Shown: positions 49,123-59,696, numbered from the stretch's first letter. The stretch: 64,000 nt of DNA from DASQPR01 sp963797675 (GCA_963797675.1 CAWCQQ010000002.1:248001-312000), one strand, 5' to 3'. The notes: generated from the letters alone by a model not told the origin. Numbers and translations: made by a program.

Positions 49123-50010
49123 GTGATCAGCTCGGAAACCGTGGACGCGCTTCGGGCCCAGGGGATGGATCCGGACCGGGTGGAGCGATCGTGCGGGATG
49201 CGCTCGCCGAGGACCTCGGCGGTCCGGACGGCATCGACGTCACGAGCGTGGCGACGATCCCGGCCGACCAGACCGACATCGGCGACTTCGTCACGCGTGA
49301 TGCCGGCGTGGTCGCCGGTCTGGCGGTTGCGGCGATGGTGTTCGAGGTGGTCGATGGTGCGGCCGGGCGTACCACTTTTGTGGTCGAGGCGAAGGACGGA
49401 GCGCGCGTCGCGCCGCGGCGAGCGACTGGCGACGGTCTCCGGGCCGACCCGGACGCTGCTGACCGCCGAACGCACCGCGCTGAACCTGCTCTGCCGGATG
49501 TCCGGCGTGGCGACGCACACCCGCAAGTGGGCGGACGCGCTGGAAGGCACCTGCGCGACCGTGCTGGACACCCGTAAGACCACGCCCGGCCTGCGAGTGC
49601 TCGAGAAATATGCGGTACGCGCCGGCGGCGGCACGAACAAGCGGATGGGCCTGTACGACGTCGCGATGATCAAGGACAACCACAAGCTCGCGGCCGGCTC
49701 GATCACCGAGGCATACCGCCGCGTGCGGGAGCGGTTCCCGGACCTGACCGTGCAGGTGGAGGTCGAGACGGTGGCCGAGGCGGTCGAGGCGGTCGATGCC
49801 GGCGCGACGTTCCTGCTGCTCGACAACATGGCGCCGGAGCTGCTGCGTGAGGTGGTCGCGGCGGTCGGCGGCCGGGCCGAACTGGAGGCGACCGGCCGGT
49901 TGACGCTGGACGTCGCCCGCGCGTACGGCGAGACCGGCGTCGACTACCTGTCGGTCGGCGGCCTGACCCACTCGTCGCCGATCCTCGACATCGGGCTGGA
50001 TCTTCGCTAG
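49123..50010 (+). CDS. nadC: Quinolinate phosphoribosyltransferase (two compensating frame breaks)
   Basis: About 295 residues. Makes nicotinate mononucleotide from quinolinate and PRPP. GTG start with AGGAGG five bases upstream. The substrate motif TRKTTPGLR and the KDNH motif are intact, as is FLLLDNM. From about 49188 to 49415 the frame differs: RDALAEDLGGPDGIDVTSVA and FVTRDAGVVAGLAVAAMVF are in another frame and the original frame returns at GERLATVSGPTRTLLTAERTAL. Two opposite indels explain this. It follows nadB at 22 bp. Confidence 0.9.
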   Translation: MISSETVDALRAQGMDPDRVERSCGMRSPRTSAVRTASTSRAWRRSRPTRPTSATSSRVMPAWSPVWRLRRWCSRWSMVRPGVPLLWSRRRTERASRRGERLATVSGPTRTLLTAERTALNLLCRMSGVATHTRKWADALEGTCATVLDTRKTTPGLRVLEKYAVRAGGGTNKRMGLYDVAMIKDNHKLAAGSITEAYRRVRERFPDLTVQVEVETVAEAVEAVDAGATFLLLDNMAPELLREVVAAVGGRAELEATGRLTLDVARAYGETGVDYLSVGGLTHSSPILDIGLDLR

Positions 50011-50037
50011 CACCGGCGCACCGATAGGCTGATCGCC

Positions 50038-50799
50038 GTGCTGCTGTGCATCGACATCGGAAACACGAACACGGTTCTCGCGACGTTCGAAGGCGACGCG
50101 ATCGTGCACTCGTGGCGGATCAAGACGGATGCCCGGTCCACTGCGGACGAACTCGGCCTGATGTTCCGCGGACTGCTCGCCGCCGACCACGTCGCGGTAA
50201 CCGGCATCTCGGCCTGCTCGACCGTACCGGCCGCGCTGCGCTCGCTGCGCGCGATGCTGGATCGCTACTACGCGGCGTGCCGACCGTGATCGTGGAGCCG
50301 GGGATCCGGACCGGCGTACCGCTGGCGATCGACAATCCGAAAGAGGTCGGCTCCGATCGGGTGATGAACACGCTGGCCGCCTACACGTTGTTCGGCGGGC
50401 CGGCGATCGTGGTCGACTTCGGCACCTCAACGAATTTCGACGTGGTGTCCGCGAAGGGCGAATATCTTGGTGGCCCGCTCGCGCCGGGCATCGAAATCTC
50501 CGTTGACGCGCTCGCCGCCCGAGCTGCCCAGCTGCGCAAAGTCGAATTGATCAAGCCGGCCCGAGTGATCGGCAAGAATACCGTCGAATGTCTCCAGTCC
50601 GGCGTCGTGTACGGCTTCTCCGGTCAGGTCGACGGCATCGTCCGCGCAATTACCTCCGAACTCGGGCCGCCGAAAGCGGTCATCGCCACCGGCGGCCTGG
50701 CCCGGATCGTGCTGGATGAATGTCGCGACCGTCACCCATCACGAGCCCTGGTTGACGTTGATCGGGCTCCGATTGGTGTTCGAGCGCAACATCGGCTAA
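50038..50799 (+). CDS. coaX: Type III pantothenate kinase (two frame breaks)
   Basis: About 254 residues. Phosphorylates pantothenate, first step to CoA. Motifs: LLCIDIGNTNTVLATF (P-loop-like), NPKEVGSDRVMN, and VVDFGTSTNFDVVS. The frame breaks near 50275 (RYYA to GVPTVIVEPGIRTG) and near 50720, where the real end is ECATVTHHEPWLTLIGLRL and VFERNIG with a TAA at 50797-50799. One extra C in GTCGCGACC explains the second. Start GTG 50038. It completes a nadB-nadC-coaX row. Confidence 0.9.
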
Positions 50800-50803
50800 G
50801 TCA

Positions 50804-51560
50804 CTAGTTGCGTATCGCGCGATAGCAATACGTGACGTACGGCATCTCGAACGTCTCCGGAAGCGCGTCCGCGATCGCGGTCACACCGGCCATCAGTTCG
50901 GCCTGCCGCTGCGGCGTAGCGACGAGGTAATAGGACCGCGACCGCAGTAGTGCGTTCAGGTCATCCCGGTGCATGGTCGTCGAGTGCCGGAACGTAGCCG
51001 TCGCCACCGGCCCGAACAGCTTTCCGAAATCGGGATCGGGTATCACGCCATTCGTCACATCCGGCCGGTCGTTCGCGGTCAGCGCGGTGTAATCGGCGAC
51101 CCAACCGACGCTCTCATCGCGCACGTTCCAGAGCGGTGCGAATACCCCGCCGGGGCGCAGGACTCGCCCGATCTCCGCGTGCGCCCTATCCCGATCGAAC
51201 CAGTGGTACGCCTGCCCGGCGAGTACGGCATCGACGGATCCATCCGGGAACGGCATCGATTCGGCCGAGCCGGCGATGGGCGTGGCACCGACCGTGGCCG
51301 CCGCGAGTTCGCGCGCGCATCCCAGCATCCGGTTCGACCGGGATGACGGTGGCATCGGTCGCGCTCATCATCACGCGGGTCAGCAGTCCGGTACCGGCGG
51401 CCAGGTCCACGACCCGCCCGTACGCGTCGGGTCCGGTGTCGGTGTCACCGAGCGCCCAGCGGACCGCCTCGGCCGGATAGGTCGGACGGACTGCGTTGTA
51501 ATGAGCCGCGGCTTGACCGAATGAGAGCGCGTGTTCGGAAGAATTCCTCGTCATGACCAT
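50804..51560 (-). CDS. Class I SAM-dependent methyltransferase (frame broken once)
   Basis: About 252 residues. Methyltransf_11 type: ALSFGQAAAHYNAVRPTYP at the start, the SAM motif VVDLAAGTGLLTRVM, then SAESMPFPDGSVDAVLAGQA with the conserved W in YHWFD, and LRPGGVFAPLWNVRDES. The frame breaks near 51335 (VEPDAGM to RMLGCARELAA). ATG choices at 51560 (MVMTRNSS) or 51554 (MTRNSS). Tail to tail with coaX; substrate unknown. Confidence 0.83.
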
Positions 51561-51603
51561 GACCCTAGACGGTGGCCATCGGGGCCGGAATTGGATTAAC
51601 GCA

Positions 51604-51626
51604 GCGCGCGACGAATCGTCGCGCGC
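51604..51626. repeat. Short perfect palindrome upstream of lsr2
   Basis: GCGCGCGACGA and TCGTCGCGCGC face each other across one base. It lies just outside the methyltransferase start (44 bases) and about 240 bases before lsr2. It may be an operator site. Confidence 0.5.
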
Positions 51627-51806
51627 GAGGTGGCGACTTTCCGGACGGTTTGGAAATGCATCGCCGACTGCCGGCGGATAGACATGCGGCCGCTCGAAAG
51701 TGAAGCCCGACGAGGATTCCGGGGCGTGCGCACAGACATACCGAACGGATAAAGTCGTGCCAGTTGGTTTAGCCGGGCGTTGACGAAACAGTGCCTTCTC
51801 AGGTTA

Positions 51807-51836
51807 TTGTGCTCGCATCGGTATGCGCACCATATT
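51807..51836 (+). promoter_or_regulatory. Candidate sigma70-type promoter of lsr2
   Basis: TTGTGC (51807-51812) and CATATT (51831-51836) with an 18-bp spacer lie about 30 bases before the lsr2 GTG. The 305-base gap between the methyltransferase and lsr2 otherwise holds only the palindrome at 51604-51626. Confidence 0.35.
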
Positions 51837-51866
51837 GCAAGGCGGAATTGCGAGAGGAAGCTATTC

Positions 51867-52223
51867 GTGGCTAGACGTGAAATCGTCGTCCTTGAGGACG
51901 ACCTCGATGGTGGTACTGCCGACGAGACCGTGAAGTTCGGTCTGGATGGCGTGTCGTACGAGATTGACCTGTCTGAGGGCAACGCCGCGAAACTCCGCGA
52001 TGCGTTCGCGGCGTATATCGCCGGTGCACGTAAAGCGACTCGCGGTGGCGTCGTAACCGGTGGCCGGGTCGCAACCCGGGCCGCTCGCGGCACCGCTTCC
52101 GCAGACCGGGATCAGAACAAGGCGATCCGTGCCTGGGCGAAGCGCAAGGGCAAGAACATCTCCGGCCGGGGACGCATTCCGCAGGGCATCGTCGACGAGT
52201 ACCACGCCGCCGCAGGGCGGTAA
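51867..52223 (+). CDS. lsr2: Lsr2 nucleoid-associated silencing protein
   Basis: 118 residues, complete. N-terminal dimerisation domain: REIVVLEDDLDGGTADETVKF written as VLEDDLDGGTADETVKFGLD, then YEIDLSEGNAAKLRDAFA. The C-terminal DNA-binding domain is QNKAIRAWAKRKGKNISGRG with the AT-hook-like RGR. Lsr2 binds AT-rich DNA and silences acquired genes. Start GTG 51867 has AGAGGAAG upstream. The gene precedes clpC as in other actinobacteria. Confidence 0.95.
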   Translation: MARREIVVLEDDLDGGTADETVKFGLDGVSYEIDLSEGNAAKLRDAFAAYIAGARKATRGGVVTGGRVATRAARGTASADRDQNKAIRAWAKRKGKNISGRGRIPQGIVDEYHAAAGR

Positions 52224-52238
52224 CGCAAAGACGCACGT

Positions 52239-52274
52239 CGAAGGCCGTCCCGGGAGTCTCCGGGACGGCCTTCG
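52239..52274 (+). terminator. Terminator after lsr2
   Basis: A 15-bp perfect stem (CGAAGGCCGTCCCGG against CCGGGACGGCCTTCG) with a 6-nt loop GAGTCT, starting 15 bases after the stop. Confidence 0.8.
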
Positions 52275-52711
52275 ATGCGTTCGTTCGGTCCGATGCCGGC
52301 AAGCCCTGCCCGCGAACCGTTACACGGCATCGGTGAGAACCGCCCGGAAGTCCGGTTCCGCCCTCGAAGTGCCCGGTTGCACCCTCGCAGAACTACGCGC
52401 AGAGCGAACAGGCGATCTGCGGGCTGGGCCCGATCCCGGCGTTCTCCCTGGTCAAACCGGGCGATAACACCCCATCGGACGGTGTTTTGTCATAGTTTCG
52501 TCCGGTCCGGCGCGATCGCACGTGTAGGGGTGCAGCACAGGCGCACTGTCGGTTGACGGCGATACAGTGATGACACGGTATCAACGGCATCTCTTCGGCT
52601 CTGCAGTAGAGACGATGGTCAGCAAGTTCGGTAACGGCAGCGCAGCGACCGGGTTCGTACACAATGCGGTGGCGGTTGGCGGATGCCGCGTGGCAGGTGA
52701 GGAGCACAGAA
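52275..52711 (+). other. 437-base gap between lsr2 and clpC, likely clpC promoter region
   Basis: No gene recognised. A small hairpin, AACACC then GGTGTTTTGT, lies at about 52463-52488. A TTGACG (52553-52558) with a possible GGTATC 18 bases later could be a -35/-10 pair, giving a long clpC leader. I could not confirm a ClgR or HspR operator by eye. Confidence 0.4.
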
Positions 52712-55246
52712 ATGTTCGAGCGGTTCACCGACCGAGCGCGGCGAGTGGTCGTCCTGGCCCAAGAAGAGGCCCGGATGCTCAACCACAACTACATCGGCAC
52801 CGAGCACATCCTGCTCGGTCTCATCCACGAGGGTGAAGGCGTCGCCGCCAAGGCCCTGGAGAGCCTCGGGATCTCGCTGGAGGGCGTTCGCCAGCAGGTC
52901 GAGGAGATCATCGGCCAGGGGCAGCAGGCGCCGAGCGGGCACATCCCGTTCACGCCGCGGGCCAAGAAGGTTCTGGAGCTCTCGCTCCGCGAGGCGCTGC
53001 AGCTCGGCCACAACTACATCGGCACCGAGCACATCCTGCTCGGCCTGATCCGCGAGGGCGAGGGCGTGGCCGCCCAGGTGCTCGTGAAGCTGGGCGCCGA
53101 CCTCAACCGGGTCCGGCAGCAGGTCATCCAGCTGCTCTCCGGCTACCAGGGCAAGGAGCCGGCCGCGGCCGGCGCCGCGCCGGGCGAGGCCGCGCCGTCG
53201 ACGAGCCTCGTGCTCGACCAGTTCGGCCGCAACCTGACCCAGGCCGCCCGCGAAGGCAAGCTCGACCCGGTCATCGGTCGCCAGAAGGAGATCGAGCGGG
53301 TCATGCAGGTGCTCTCGCGGCGCACCAAGAACAACCCGGTGCTGATCGGCGAGCCCGGCGTCGGCAAGACCGCCGTCGTCGAGGGTCTCGCGCAGCACAT
53401 CATCAAGGGCGAGGTGCCCGAGACGCTCAAGGACAAGCAGCTCTACACGCTTGACCTCGGTGCGCTCGTGGCCGGCTCCCGCTACCGCGGTGACTTCGAG
53501 GAGCGCCTGAAGAAGGTGCTCAAGGAGATCCGTACGCGGGGCGACATCATCCTGTTCATCGACGAGATCCACACGCTGGTCGGCGCGGGCGCCGCCGAGG
53601 GCGCGATCGACGCGGCGAGCATCCTCAAGCCGATGCTGGCCCGCGGCGAGCTGCAGACGATCGGTGCGACCACGCTCGACGAATACCGCAAGCACCTGGA
53701 GAAGGACGCCGCTCTCGAGCGCCGTTTCCAGCCGATCCAGGTCGGTGAGCCGTCGCTGGCGCACACGATCGAGATCCTCAAGGGCCTGCGCGACCGTTAC
53801 GAGGCGCACCACCGCGTGTCGATCACCGACGGTGCGCTGGTGGCCGCGGCGACGCTGGCCGACCGCTACATCTCCGACCGGTTCCTGCCGGACAAGGCGA
53901 TCGACCTGATCGACGAGGCCGGTGCGCGCATGCGCATCCGCCGGATGACCGCGCCGCCGGACCTCCGCGACTTCGACGAGCGCATCGCCCAGGTGCGCCG
54001 CGACAAAGAGTCGGCGATAGACGCTCAGGACTTCGAGCGTGCAGCGCAGCTCCGCGACAAGGAGAAGACGCTGCTCGGCCAGAAGTCGCAGCGGGAGAAG
54101 GAGTGGAAGGCGGGCGATCTCGACGTCGTCAGCGAGGTGGACGACGAGCAGATCGCCGAGGTCCTGGCGAACTGGACCGGCATCCCGGTCTACAAGCTGA
54201 CCGAGGAGGAGACCGCACGGCTGCTCCGCATGGAGGACGAGCTGCACAAGCGGATCGTCGGCCAGAACGACGCGGTCAAGGCCGTGTCGCAGGCGATCCG
54301 CCGTACGCGGGCCGGCCTCAAGGACCCGAAGCGCCCGTCCGGTTCGTTCATCTTCGCCGGCCCGTCCGGCGTCGGTAAGACCGAGCTGTCCCGGACGCTG
54401 GCCGAGTTCCTGTTCGGCACCGAGGACGCGCTCATCCAGCTGGACATGAGCGAGTTCCACGACCGCTACACGGTCTCGCGCCTGGTCGGTGCGCCTCCCG
54501 GCTACGTCGGTTACGACGAGGGTGGCCAGCTGACCGAGAAGGTACGCCGTCGTCCGTTCTCCGTCGTGCTGTTCGACGAGATCGAGAAGGCACACCCGGA
54601 CGTCTTCAACACGCTGCTGCAGATTCTCGAAGACGGTCGGCTGACCGACGGTCAGGGACGCATCGTGGACTTCAAGAACACGGTGATCATCCTGACCACC
54701 AACCTCGGCACGCGTGACGTGGCGAAGGCGGTCAGCCTCGGCTTCGCGGCGTCCAACGACGCGGAGTCCAACTACGACCGGATGAAGCAGAAGGTCAACG
54801 ACGAGCTCAAGCAGCACTTCCGTCCTGAGTTCCTCAACCGCATCGACGACACGATCGTGTTCCACCAGCTGACCGAGGACCAGATCCGCGTGATCGTGGA
54901 TATGTACATCGGCCGCATCGAGGGCCAGCTCCGGAACAAGGACATGGGCCTCGAGCTGACCGAGAACGCGAAGAAGTGGCTCGCCAAGAAGGGTTGGGAC
55001 CCGGTCATGGGTGCGCGGCCGCTGCGCCGCACGATCCAGCGGGAGATCGAGGACGCGCTGTCCGAGAAGATCCTCTTCAACGAGTTGAAGGCCGGTCAGA
55101 TCGTCGTCGTCGACGCGGAGGGTGATCTCACCGACGTGTCGAAGTCGAAGCTCACGTTCACCGGTGCCGACCGTCCGGCCGAGGTGCCGGACGCGGTCCC
55201 GGCCGAGCTGGCGGCCACCGCGGCGACCGAAGTCACCGACGAGTAA
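52712..55246 (+). CDS. clpC: ATP-dependent Clp protease ATP-binding subunit ClpC
   Basis: 844 residues, fully intact. Order: two N-domain repeats (FTDRARRVVVLAQEEA and FTPRAKKVLELSLREA, each followed by HNYIGTEHILLGLI), first AAA+ with GEPGVGKT and FIDEIHTLVGAG, a UVR-type middle region (AIDAQDFERAAQLRDKEK), second AAA+ with GPSGVGKT and FDEIEKAHPDV, and the ClpP-loop-containing C-terminal part. It unfolds substrates and feeds ClpP; the ClpP genes are elsewhere. ATG 52712 with GAGGAG upstream. Confidence 0.97.
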   Translation: MFERFTDRARRVVVLAQEEARMLNHNYIGTEHILLGLIHEGEGVAAKALESLGISLEGVRQQVEEIIGQGQQAPSGHIPFTPRAKKVLELSLREALQLGHNYIGTEHILLGLIREGEGVAAQVLVKLGADLNRVRQQVIQLLSGYQGKEPAAAGAAPGEAAPSTSLVLDQFGRNLTQAAREGKLDPVIGRQKEIERVMQVLSRRTKNNPVLIGEPGVGKTAVVEGLAQHIIKGEVPETLKDKQLYTLDLGALVAGSRYRGDFEERLKKVLKEIRTRGDIILFIDEIHTLVGAGAAEGAIDAASILKPMLARGELQTIGATTLDEYRKHLEKDAALERRFQPIQVGEPSLAHTIEILKGLRDRYEAHHRVSITDGALVAAATLADRYISDRFLPDKAIDLIDEAGARMRIRRMTAPPDLRDFDERIAQVRRDKESAIDAQDFERAAQLRDKEKTLLGQKSQREKEWKAGDLDVVSEVDDEQIAEVLANWTGIPVYKLTEEETARLLRMEDELHKRIVGQNDAVKAVSQAIRRTRAGLKDPKRPSGSFIFAGPSGVGKTELSRTLAEFLFGTEDALIQLDMSEFHDRYTVSRLVGAPPGYVGYDEGGQLTEKVRRRPFSVVLFDEIEKAHPDVFNTLLQILEDGRLTDGQGRIVDFKNTVIILTTNLGTRDVAKAVSLGFAASNDAESNYDRMKQKVNDELKQHFRPEFLNRIDDTIVFHQLTEDQIRVIVDMYIGRIEGQLRNKDMGLELTENAKKWLAKKGWDPVMGARPLRRTIQREIEDALSEKILFNELKAGQIVVVDAEGDLTDVSKSKLTFTGADRPAEVPDAVPAELAATAATEVTDE

Positions 55247-55260
55247 GCACGAGCAACGCC

Positions 55261-55298
55261 CGTGAAGGCCGGTTCCCGAGCGGGGACCGGCCTTCACG
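55261..55298. terminator. Bidirectional terminator between clpC and mutY
   Basis: A 17-bp stem (CGTGAAGGCCGGTTCCC against GGGGACCGGCCTTCACG, one G-U pair) with a GAGC loop. It lies 14 bases after the clpC stop and reaches into the end of the convergent mutY gene. Confidence 0.8.
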
Positions 55299-56197
55299 CG
55301 TCGTCGTAGGCACTCGCATCGTCGCCGGCCAGCGCGAACACGCCCGGTGCGACCTCGCACGCGAGGCCGTCGGCCAGCAGGCTCGCGAGCGCGGTCGCCC
55401 GCCGCGTCGCGTCCGGCCACGCAAGATCCAATGTGGTACGCCCGACCGGGCCGTCCGAGTCCCGCAGCACCGCCATCAGCGCGCCCCGGATCTGCCGGTC
55501 GGTGCCGGCGTAGCCCTGCGGACGTTTCACCGGACCGGCGTACGCCGGCGAACCGTTGCGGCGCCACGCGCACGTCGACGCCATCGGACAACCGCCGCAG
55601 ACCGGCGTACGGGCGGTGCAGATCAACGCACCGATCTCCATGAACGCGGCCGAGGCCCGAGCGGCAACCGCCGGTTCGAGCGGGCAGTAGCGCCTCCACG
55701 GCCCTCAGATCGGCGCTGGTGGTCGCCGGACCGGCATCGGCATCGCCGGTCACCGCCCGAGCCACGAACCGGCGTACGTTCGTGTCGACGACCGGCTGCC
55801 GTTGCCCGTACGCGAAGGCGGCCACCGCGTTCGCCGTGTACGTGCCGATGCCGGGCAGCGCCAGCAGGTCGGCGACGGTCGTTCGGCACGACGCCGTCGT
55901 GACGTTCCACGATCGCCACCGCGCACGCGTGCAGCCGCAGTGCCCGGCGCGGATATCCGAGGCGACCCCATGCCCGGATCGCCTCGGCCGGCCGGTCGGC
56001 CGCGAGCGCCGCCGGCGTCGGCCAGCGCCGGACCCATTCGATCCACGACCGGTAAGACCCGGTTGACCGGGGTCTGCTGGAGCATGATCTCGCTGACCAG
56101 GATCGGACCACGGGCTGGCGTCGGTGTGGCGCCACGGAAGGTCGCGGGCGTGGCGATCGAACCAGGCGATAGCCGTTGCGGCAACAGTGTTCTGCAC
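55294..56197 (-). CDS. mutY: A/G-specific adenine glycosylase MutY (four to five frame breaks)
   Basis: About 300 residues rebuilt. Removes A opposite 8-oxoG. Blocks in order, spread over the three frames: AIAWFDRHARDLPWR; ILVSEIMLQQTPVNRVLPV with the catalytic Glu; WPTPAALAADRPAEAIRAWG; LGYPRRALRLHACAVAIVE; LLALPGIGTYTANAVAAFAY (HhH); VVDTNVRRFVARAVTG with the catalytic Asp; and the FeS motif CTARTPVCGGCPMASTC (Cx6Cx2Cx5C). All family parts are present, so the breaks look like indels. Start ATG/GTG near 56197. Confidence 0.85.
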
Positions 56198-56285
56198 GTC
56201 CGAAAGCCTCGCACGAGTGGCGTGCAGCCGGTAGCGGCGCGTCGATTCGCGGGCCGCTTGCGCGTACGACTACCGTGGTCCAATC

Positions 56286-57006
56286 ATGAACCTCACGGTC
56301 GGTCCGCTTCCCCCTGCGGTCTACTGGCGCCGTCGAGCCATCGTCCTCGGTGGCCTCCTGCTGGTAGTCCTGCTCATTGCGTACGCGTGCTCGGGTCCGA
56401 GCGCGTCCAACGCGTCCGGCCAGCAAAGCACCGGTACGTCCGCCCCGATTACGGACTCATCGAGTTCCGCGCCAACCATCACGGATCTACCGTCCACCCC
56501 GGCGAGTCCGCCGCTGCCGTCCGACTCGGCGAGCCCGTTGCCCGGCGCCTCGACGATGCCCAGTGTGAGTCCGTCGCCGAGCACGATCGGTGGAGTTCCG
56601 GTCTGCACCGATGATCAGATCAAGGTCACGCCGGTCATCTCGTCCACGTCACCGACGACGTCGAGTCTGCTCCACGGCGGTACGTTCGACGTGAAGCTGA
56701 AGATTCGCAACGTTTCCACGACGACGTGCCGCCGCGATGTCGGCAGCGTTCCTGAAGAACTTTCCATCGCCAACGCGGCGCACACCGTGCACTGGTCGTC
56801 GGACGACTGCACGCCGGCCGGTGCCAAGAAGCAGGACATCCGCACGTTCGCGCCGGACATCGAGATCTACGCCGACGTGAAGTGGAGCAGCTACGACACG
56901 CGACGGCTGCACGAAGTCCCCGCAGCCGGCACCGGTCGGGAAATACACGCTGACCGGCCGCGTCGGTACGAAGACCGCGACCGTATCGTTCACGATCGTG
57001 AAATAG
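56286..57006 (+). CDS. Anchored Ser/Pro-rich secreted protein with C-terminal beta domain (frame broken once)
   Basis: About 240 residues. One N-terminal span (AIVLGGLLLVVLLIAYACS), a Ser/Pro/Thr-rich linker of about 65 residues, then a beta domain starting VPVCTDDQIKVTPVISS with FDVKLKIRNVSTTTC and VHWSSDDC. The frame breaks near 56905: SSYDTR continues as CTKSPQPAPVGKYTLTGRVG and TATVSFTIVK with TAG at 57004-57006. The domain type is common near disA and radA in actinobacteria but unnamed as far as I know. It ends five bases from the disA end. Confidence 0.72.
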
Positions 57007-57010
57007 CGTG

Positions 57011-58085
57011 CTAGACGTACCGCTCGAGGATCGAGGCCTCGGCCAGGCGTGAGAGTCCTTCGCGGACGCCCCGGGCGCGTGCATCGCCGACGCCCTCGAC
57101 CGCCTGCAGGTCTTCCACGGTCGCGCCCAGCAGCCGTTGCAGGCTGCCGAAGTGCTCGATCAGCCGATCCACGATCGAGTTCGGCAGCCGCGGCACCTTG
57201 GCGAGCAGCCGGTATCCGCGTGGCGAGATGGCCGCGTCGAGCGCGTCCGACGAGCCCGGGTAGCCCATCGCCCGCCCGACCGAGACCAGGTCGATCAGGT
57301 CGGTTGCGGACAGCATGTCGAGTTCGAGGACCGCCTCCTCGAACGTGCGCGACTTGCGCCCGCTCGGGATGTAGTCGCGGATCACCAGCGCACGATCGTT
57401 GTCGACGCCGATCATCAGCTCTTCGAGCTGCAACGCGAGCAGCCGGCCGTCGGTGCCGAGCTCGATCACGTACCCGTTGATCTCGTCGGCGATCCGCCGG
57501 ACCATCTCCAGCCGCTGGACGACCGCGATCGCGTCGCGTGCGGTGACGAGGTCTTCGATCTCGAGGGCGGAGAGTGCGCCGGACACCTCGTCGAGCCGCA
57601 GCTTGTAGCGCTCCAAGGTGGCCAGCGCCTGGTTGGCACGGGACAGGATCGCGCCGGAGTCGTCGAGCACGTAGCGCAGGCCGCTGACGTAGAGACCGAT
57701 GATGTGCATCGACTGCGACACCGAGATGACCGGGAAATTCGGTCTGCTTCGCGACGCGCTCGGCCGTGCGGTGGCGGGTGCCGGACTCCTCGGACGGGAT
57801 CGACGGATCCGGCATCAGATGTACGGCGGCCCGAACGATGCGCATCCCGTCGCTGGACAGCACGACCGCACCGTCCATCTTGCACAGCTCGCGCAGGCGG
57901 GTAGCGGAGAATTCGACGTCGAGCGAGAAGCCACCGGTGCACAGTGACTCGACCATCCGGTCGTGGCCCAGCACGATCAACGCGCCGGTGCGGCCGCGCA
58001 GGATCCGCTCCAGGCCATCGCGGAGCGCCGTCCCTGGCGCCATGAGGGCCAGAGTCGGCCGCAGCGCGTCGACTGCGCCGGTCAT
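57011..58085 (-). CDS. disA: DNA integrity scanning diadenylate cyclase DisA (frame broken once)
   Basis: About 357 residues. The N-terminal DAC domain makes c-di-AMP from two ATP: FSLDVEFSATRLRELCKMDG, MDGAVVLSSDG (the DGA motif) and EESGTRHRTAERVAKQT (RHR motif). The middle helical part and C-terminal HhH pair (FGSLQRLLGATVEDLQAVEG, GDARARGVREGL) bind DNA junctions. The frame breaks near 57735 between AKQT and FPVISVSQSMHIIGLYV. Together with RadA, upstream on the same strand, it forms the usual radA-disA pair; RadA is known to affect DisA. Confidence 0.92.
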
Positions 58086-58212
58086 CTCCAGCCTCCCGTC
58101 GTTCGGTATGTGGACATTCTACGGATGAGCGCTATGTAACGGCCCAGCGGTAACGGTGTTTGACTACGCATGTATAAGTCGCCGTAACAATCGGTGAACG
58201 TCGAATTCTAGG

Positions 58213-59661
58213 TTAGCGGACGGCCGAGGCTTGCGCCGCCCAGCGTACGGCGGTCGGCAGGTCGTTGACCTCGACAACCTTCATGCCGGCCGGGAACGGA
58301 CCGCTTGCCGCCGAACCGTTACCGGCCGGCACGAGCGCGAACTGGAATCCGAGCCGTGCGGCCTCGGCCAGGCGCCGGTTGACCGCACCGACCCGCCGGA
58401 TCTCGCCGGTGAGTCCGACCTCGCCGATCGCGACCAGCGAGGCGGCCAGCGGCAGGTCGAACGCGGCGGACGCGACCGCCAGCGCGACGGCGAGGTCGGC
58501 CGCCGGTTCGACGACGCGGATCCCGCCGACCGTGGCCGCGAACACCTCGCGGTCGTGCAGCCTCGACTCGGTACGCCGGGACAGCACCGCCAGCACCATC
58601 GCGATCCGGGACGAGTCGAGCCCGCTGACCGTCCGCCGCGGCGAACCGGCCACGGTCGCGCCGATCAGGGCCTGGATCTCGGCGACCAGCGCCCGCCGGC
58701 CCTCCATCGCCACCGTGGCGCACGTCCCCGGGACCGGTTCGGCGTAGCGGGTCAGGAACAGGCCGGACGGGTCCGGGAGGCTGGCGATGCCGCCCTCGTG
58801 CATCTCGAAGCAGCCGACCTCGTCGGCCGCGCCGAACCGGTTCTTCAGCCCGCGCACCATCCGCAGGGACGAGTGCTTGTCGCCCTTCGAACTGCAGCAC
58901 CACGTCGACCAGGTGCTCGAGCACGCGCGGACCGGCGACGTTGCCGTCCTTCGTCACGTGACCGACCAGGATCGTGGCGATGCCGCGCTCCTTCGCGACC
59001 GCGACGAGCGCCGCGGTGACGGCCCGGACCTGGGTGACGCCGCCGGCCACGCCTTCGGTGCCGGGCACCGAGATGGTCTGCACCGAGTCGATGACGAGCA
59101 GTCCGGGCTTGACCGCTTCCAGATGGCCCAGGACCGCCTCCAGATCGGTCTCGGCGGCCAGGAACAGCCGCTCGTGCAACGTGCCCATGCGTTCGGCCCG
59201 CAGGCGCACCTGGCTGACCGACTCCTCGCCGGAGACGACCAGGCTGGGGGAGTCGGCGGTCGCGGCCCACTGCTGGGCCACGTCGAGCAGCAGCGTCGAT
59301 TTGCCGACGCCGGGCTCGCCGGCGAGCAGGACCACCGATCCGGGCACGATGCCACCGCCGAGCACCCGGTCGAGTTCGGGGACGCCGGTCGGCTTGGCCC
59401 GCGCCGGCGTGACACTGATCGTCGCGATCGGGCGGGCGGGCTCCAGCGGCGTGCGCGGACTCAGCGACCGCAGCGATGCCGGGCAGCGACGCGCCGCCGG
59501 TCGAGTCGATGATCGAGCCCCACTCACCGCACTCGGTGCAGCGGCCGAGCCACTTCAGCGGCCGGTGGCCGCACACGTCACATTCGTAGGCGGGTCGGGC
59601 CGCCTTGCCGACCGCGGGTCGCGGCGGTCGTCGACGGCGTACGAGCGGTTCGATCGGTCAC
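58213..59661 (-). CDS. radA: DNA repair protein RadA/Sms (about three frame breaks)
   Basis: About 480 residues. Zinc finger CDVCGHRPLKWLGRCTEC (C4), Walker A GEPGVGKST, the Walker B block LLVIDSVQTI, the RadA-specific KNRFGAADEVG motif and the Lon-like C-terminal domain with GLDSSRIAMVLAVLS and GEVGLTGEIRRV. RadA is a RecA-like branch-migration helicase. Breaks near 59615 (before AYECDVCG), 59500 (finger to GARP) and 58880 (just before VRGLKNRFG). The start is GTG 59661. All motifs are intact. Confidence 0.9.
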
Positions 59662-59696
59662 GCGTACGAACGTAGCGCGTGACTACGACGAAACCG

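Noticed and set aside
47452..50799. Real pseudogenisation of nadB, nadC and coaX
   Set aside because: All three would have to be lost together while every conserved block stays intact in some frame and shifts often cancel.
52619..56197. A minus-strand open frame of almost 1,200 codons opposite clpC
   Set aside because: It lies antisense to the intact clpC gene and is a by-product of high GC third positions. Only its first part, which belongs to mutY, is real.
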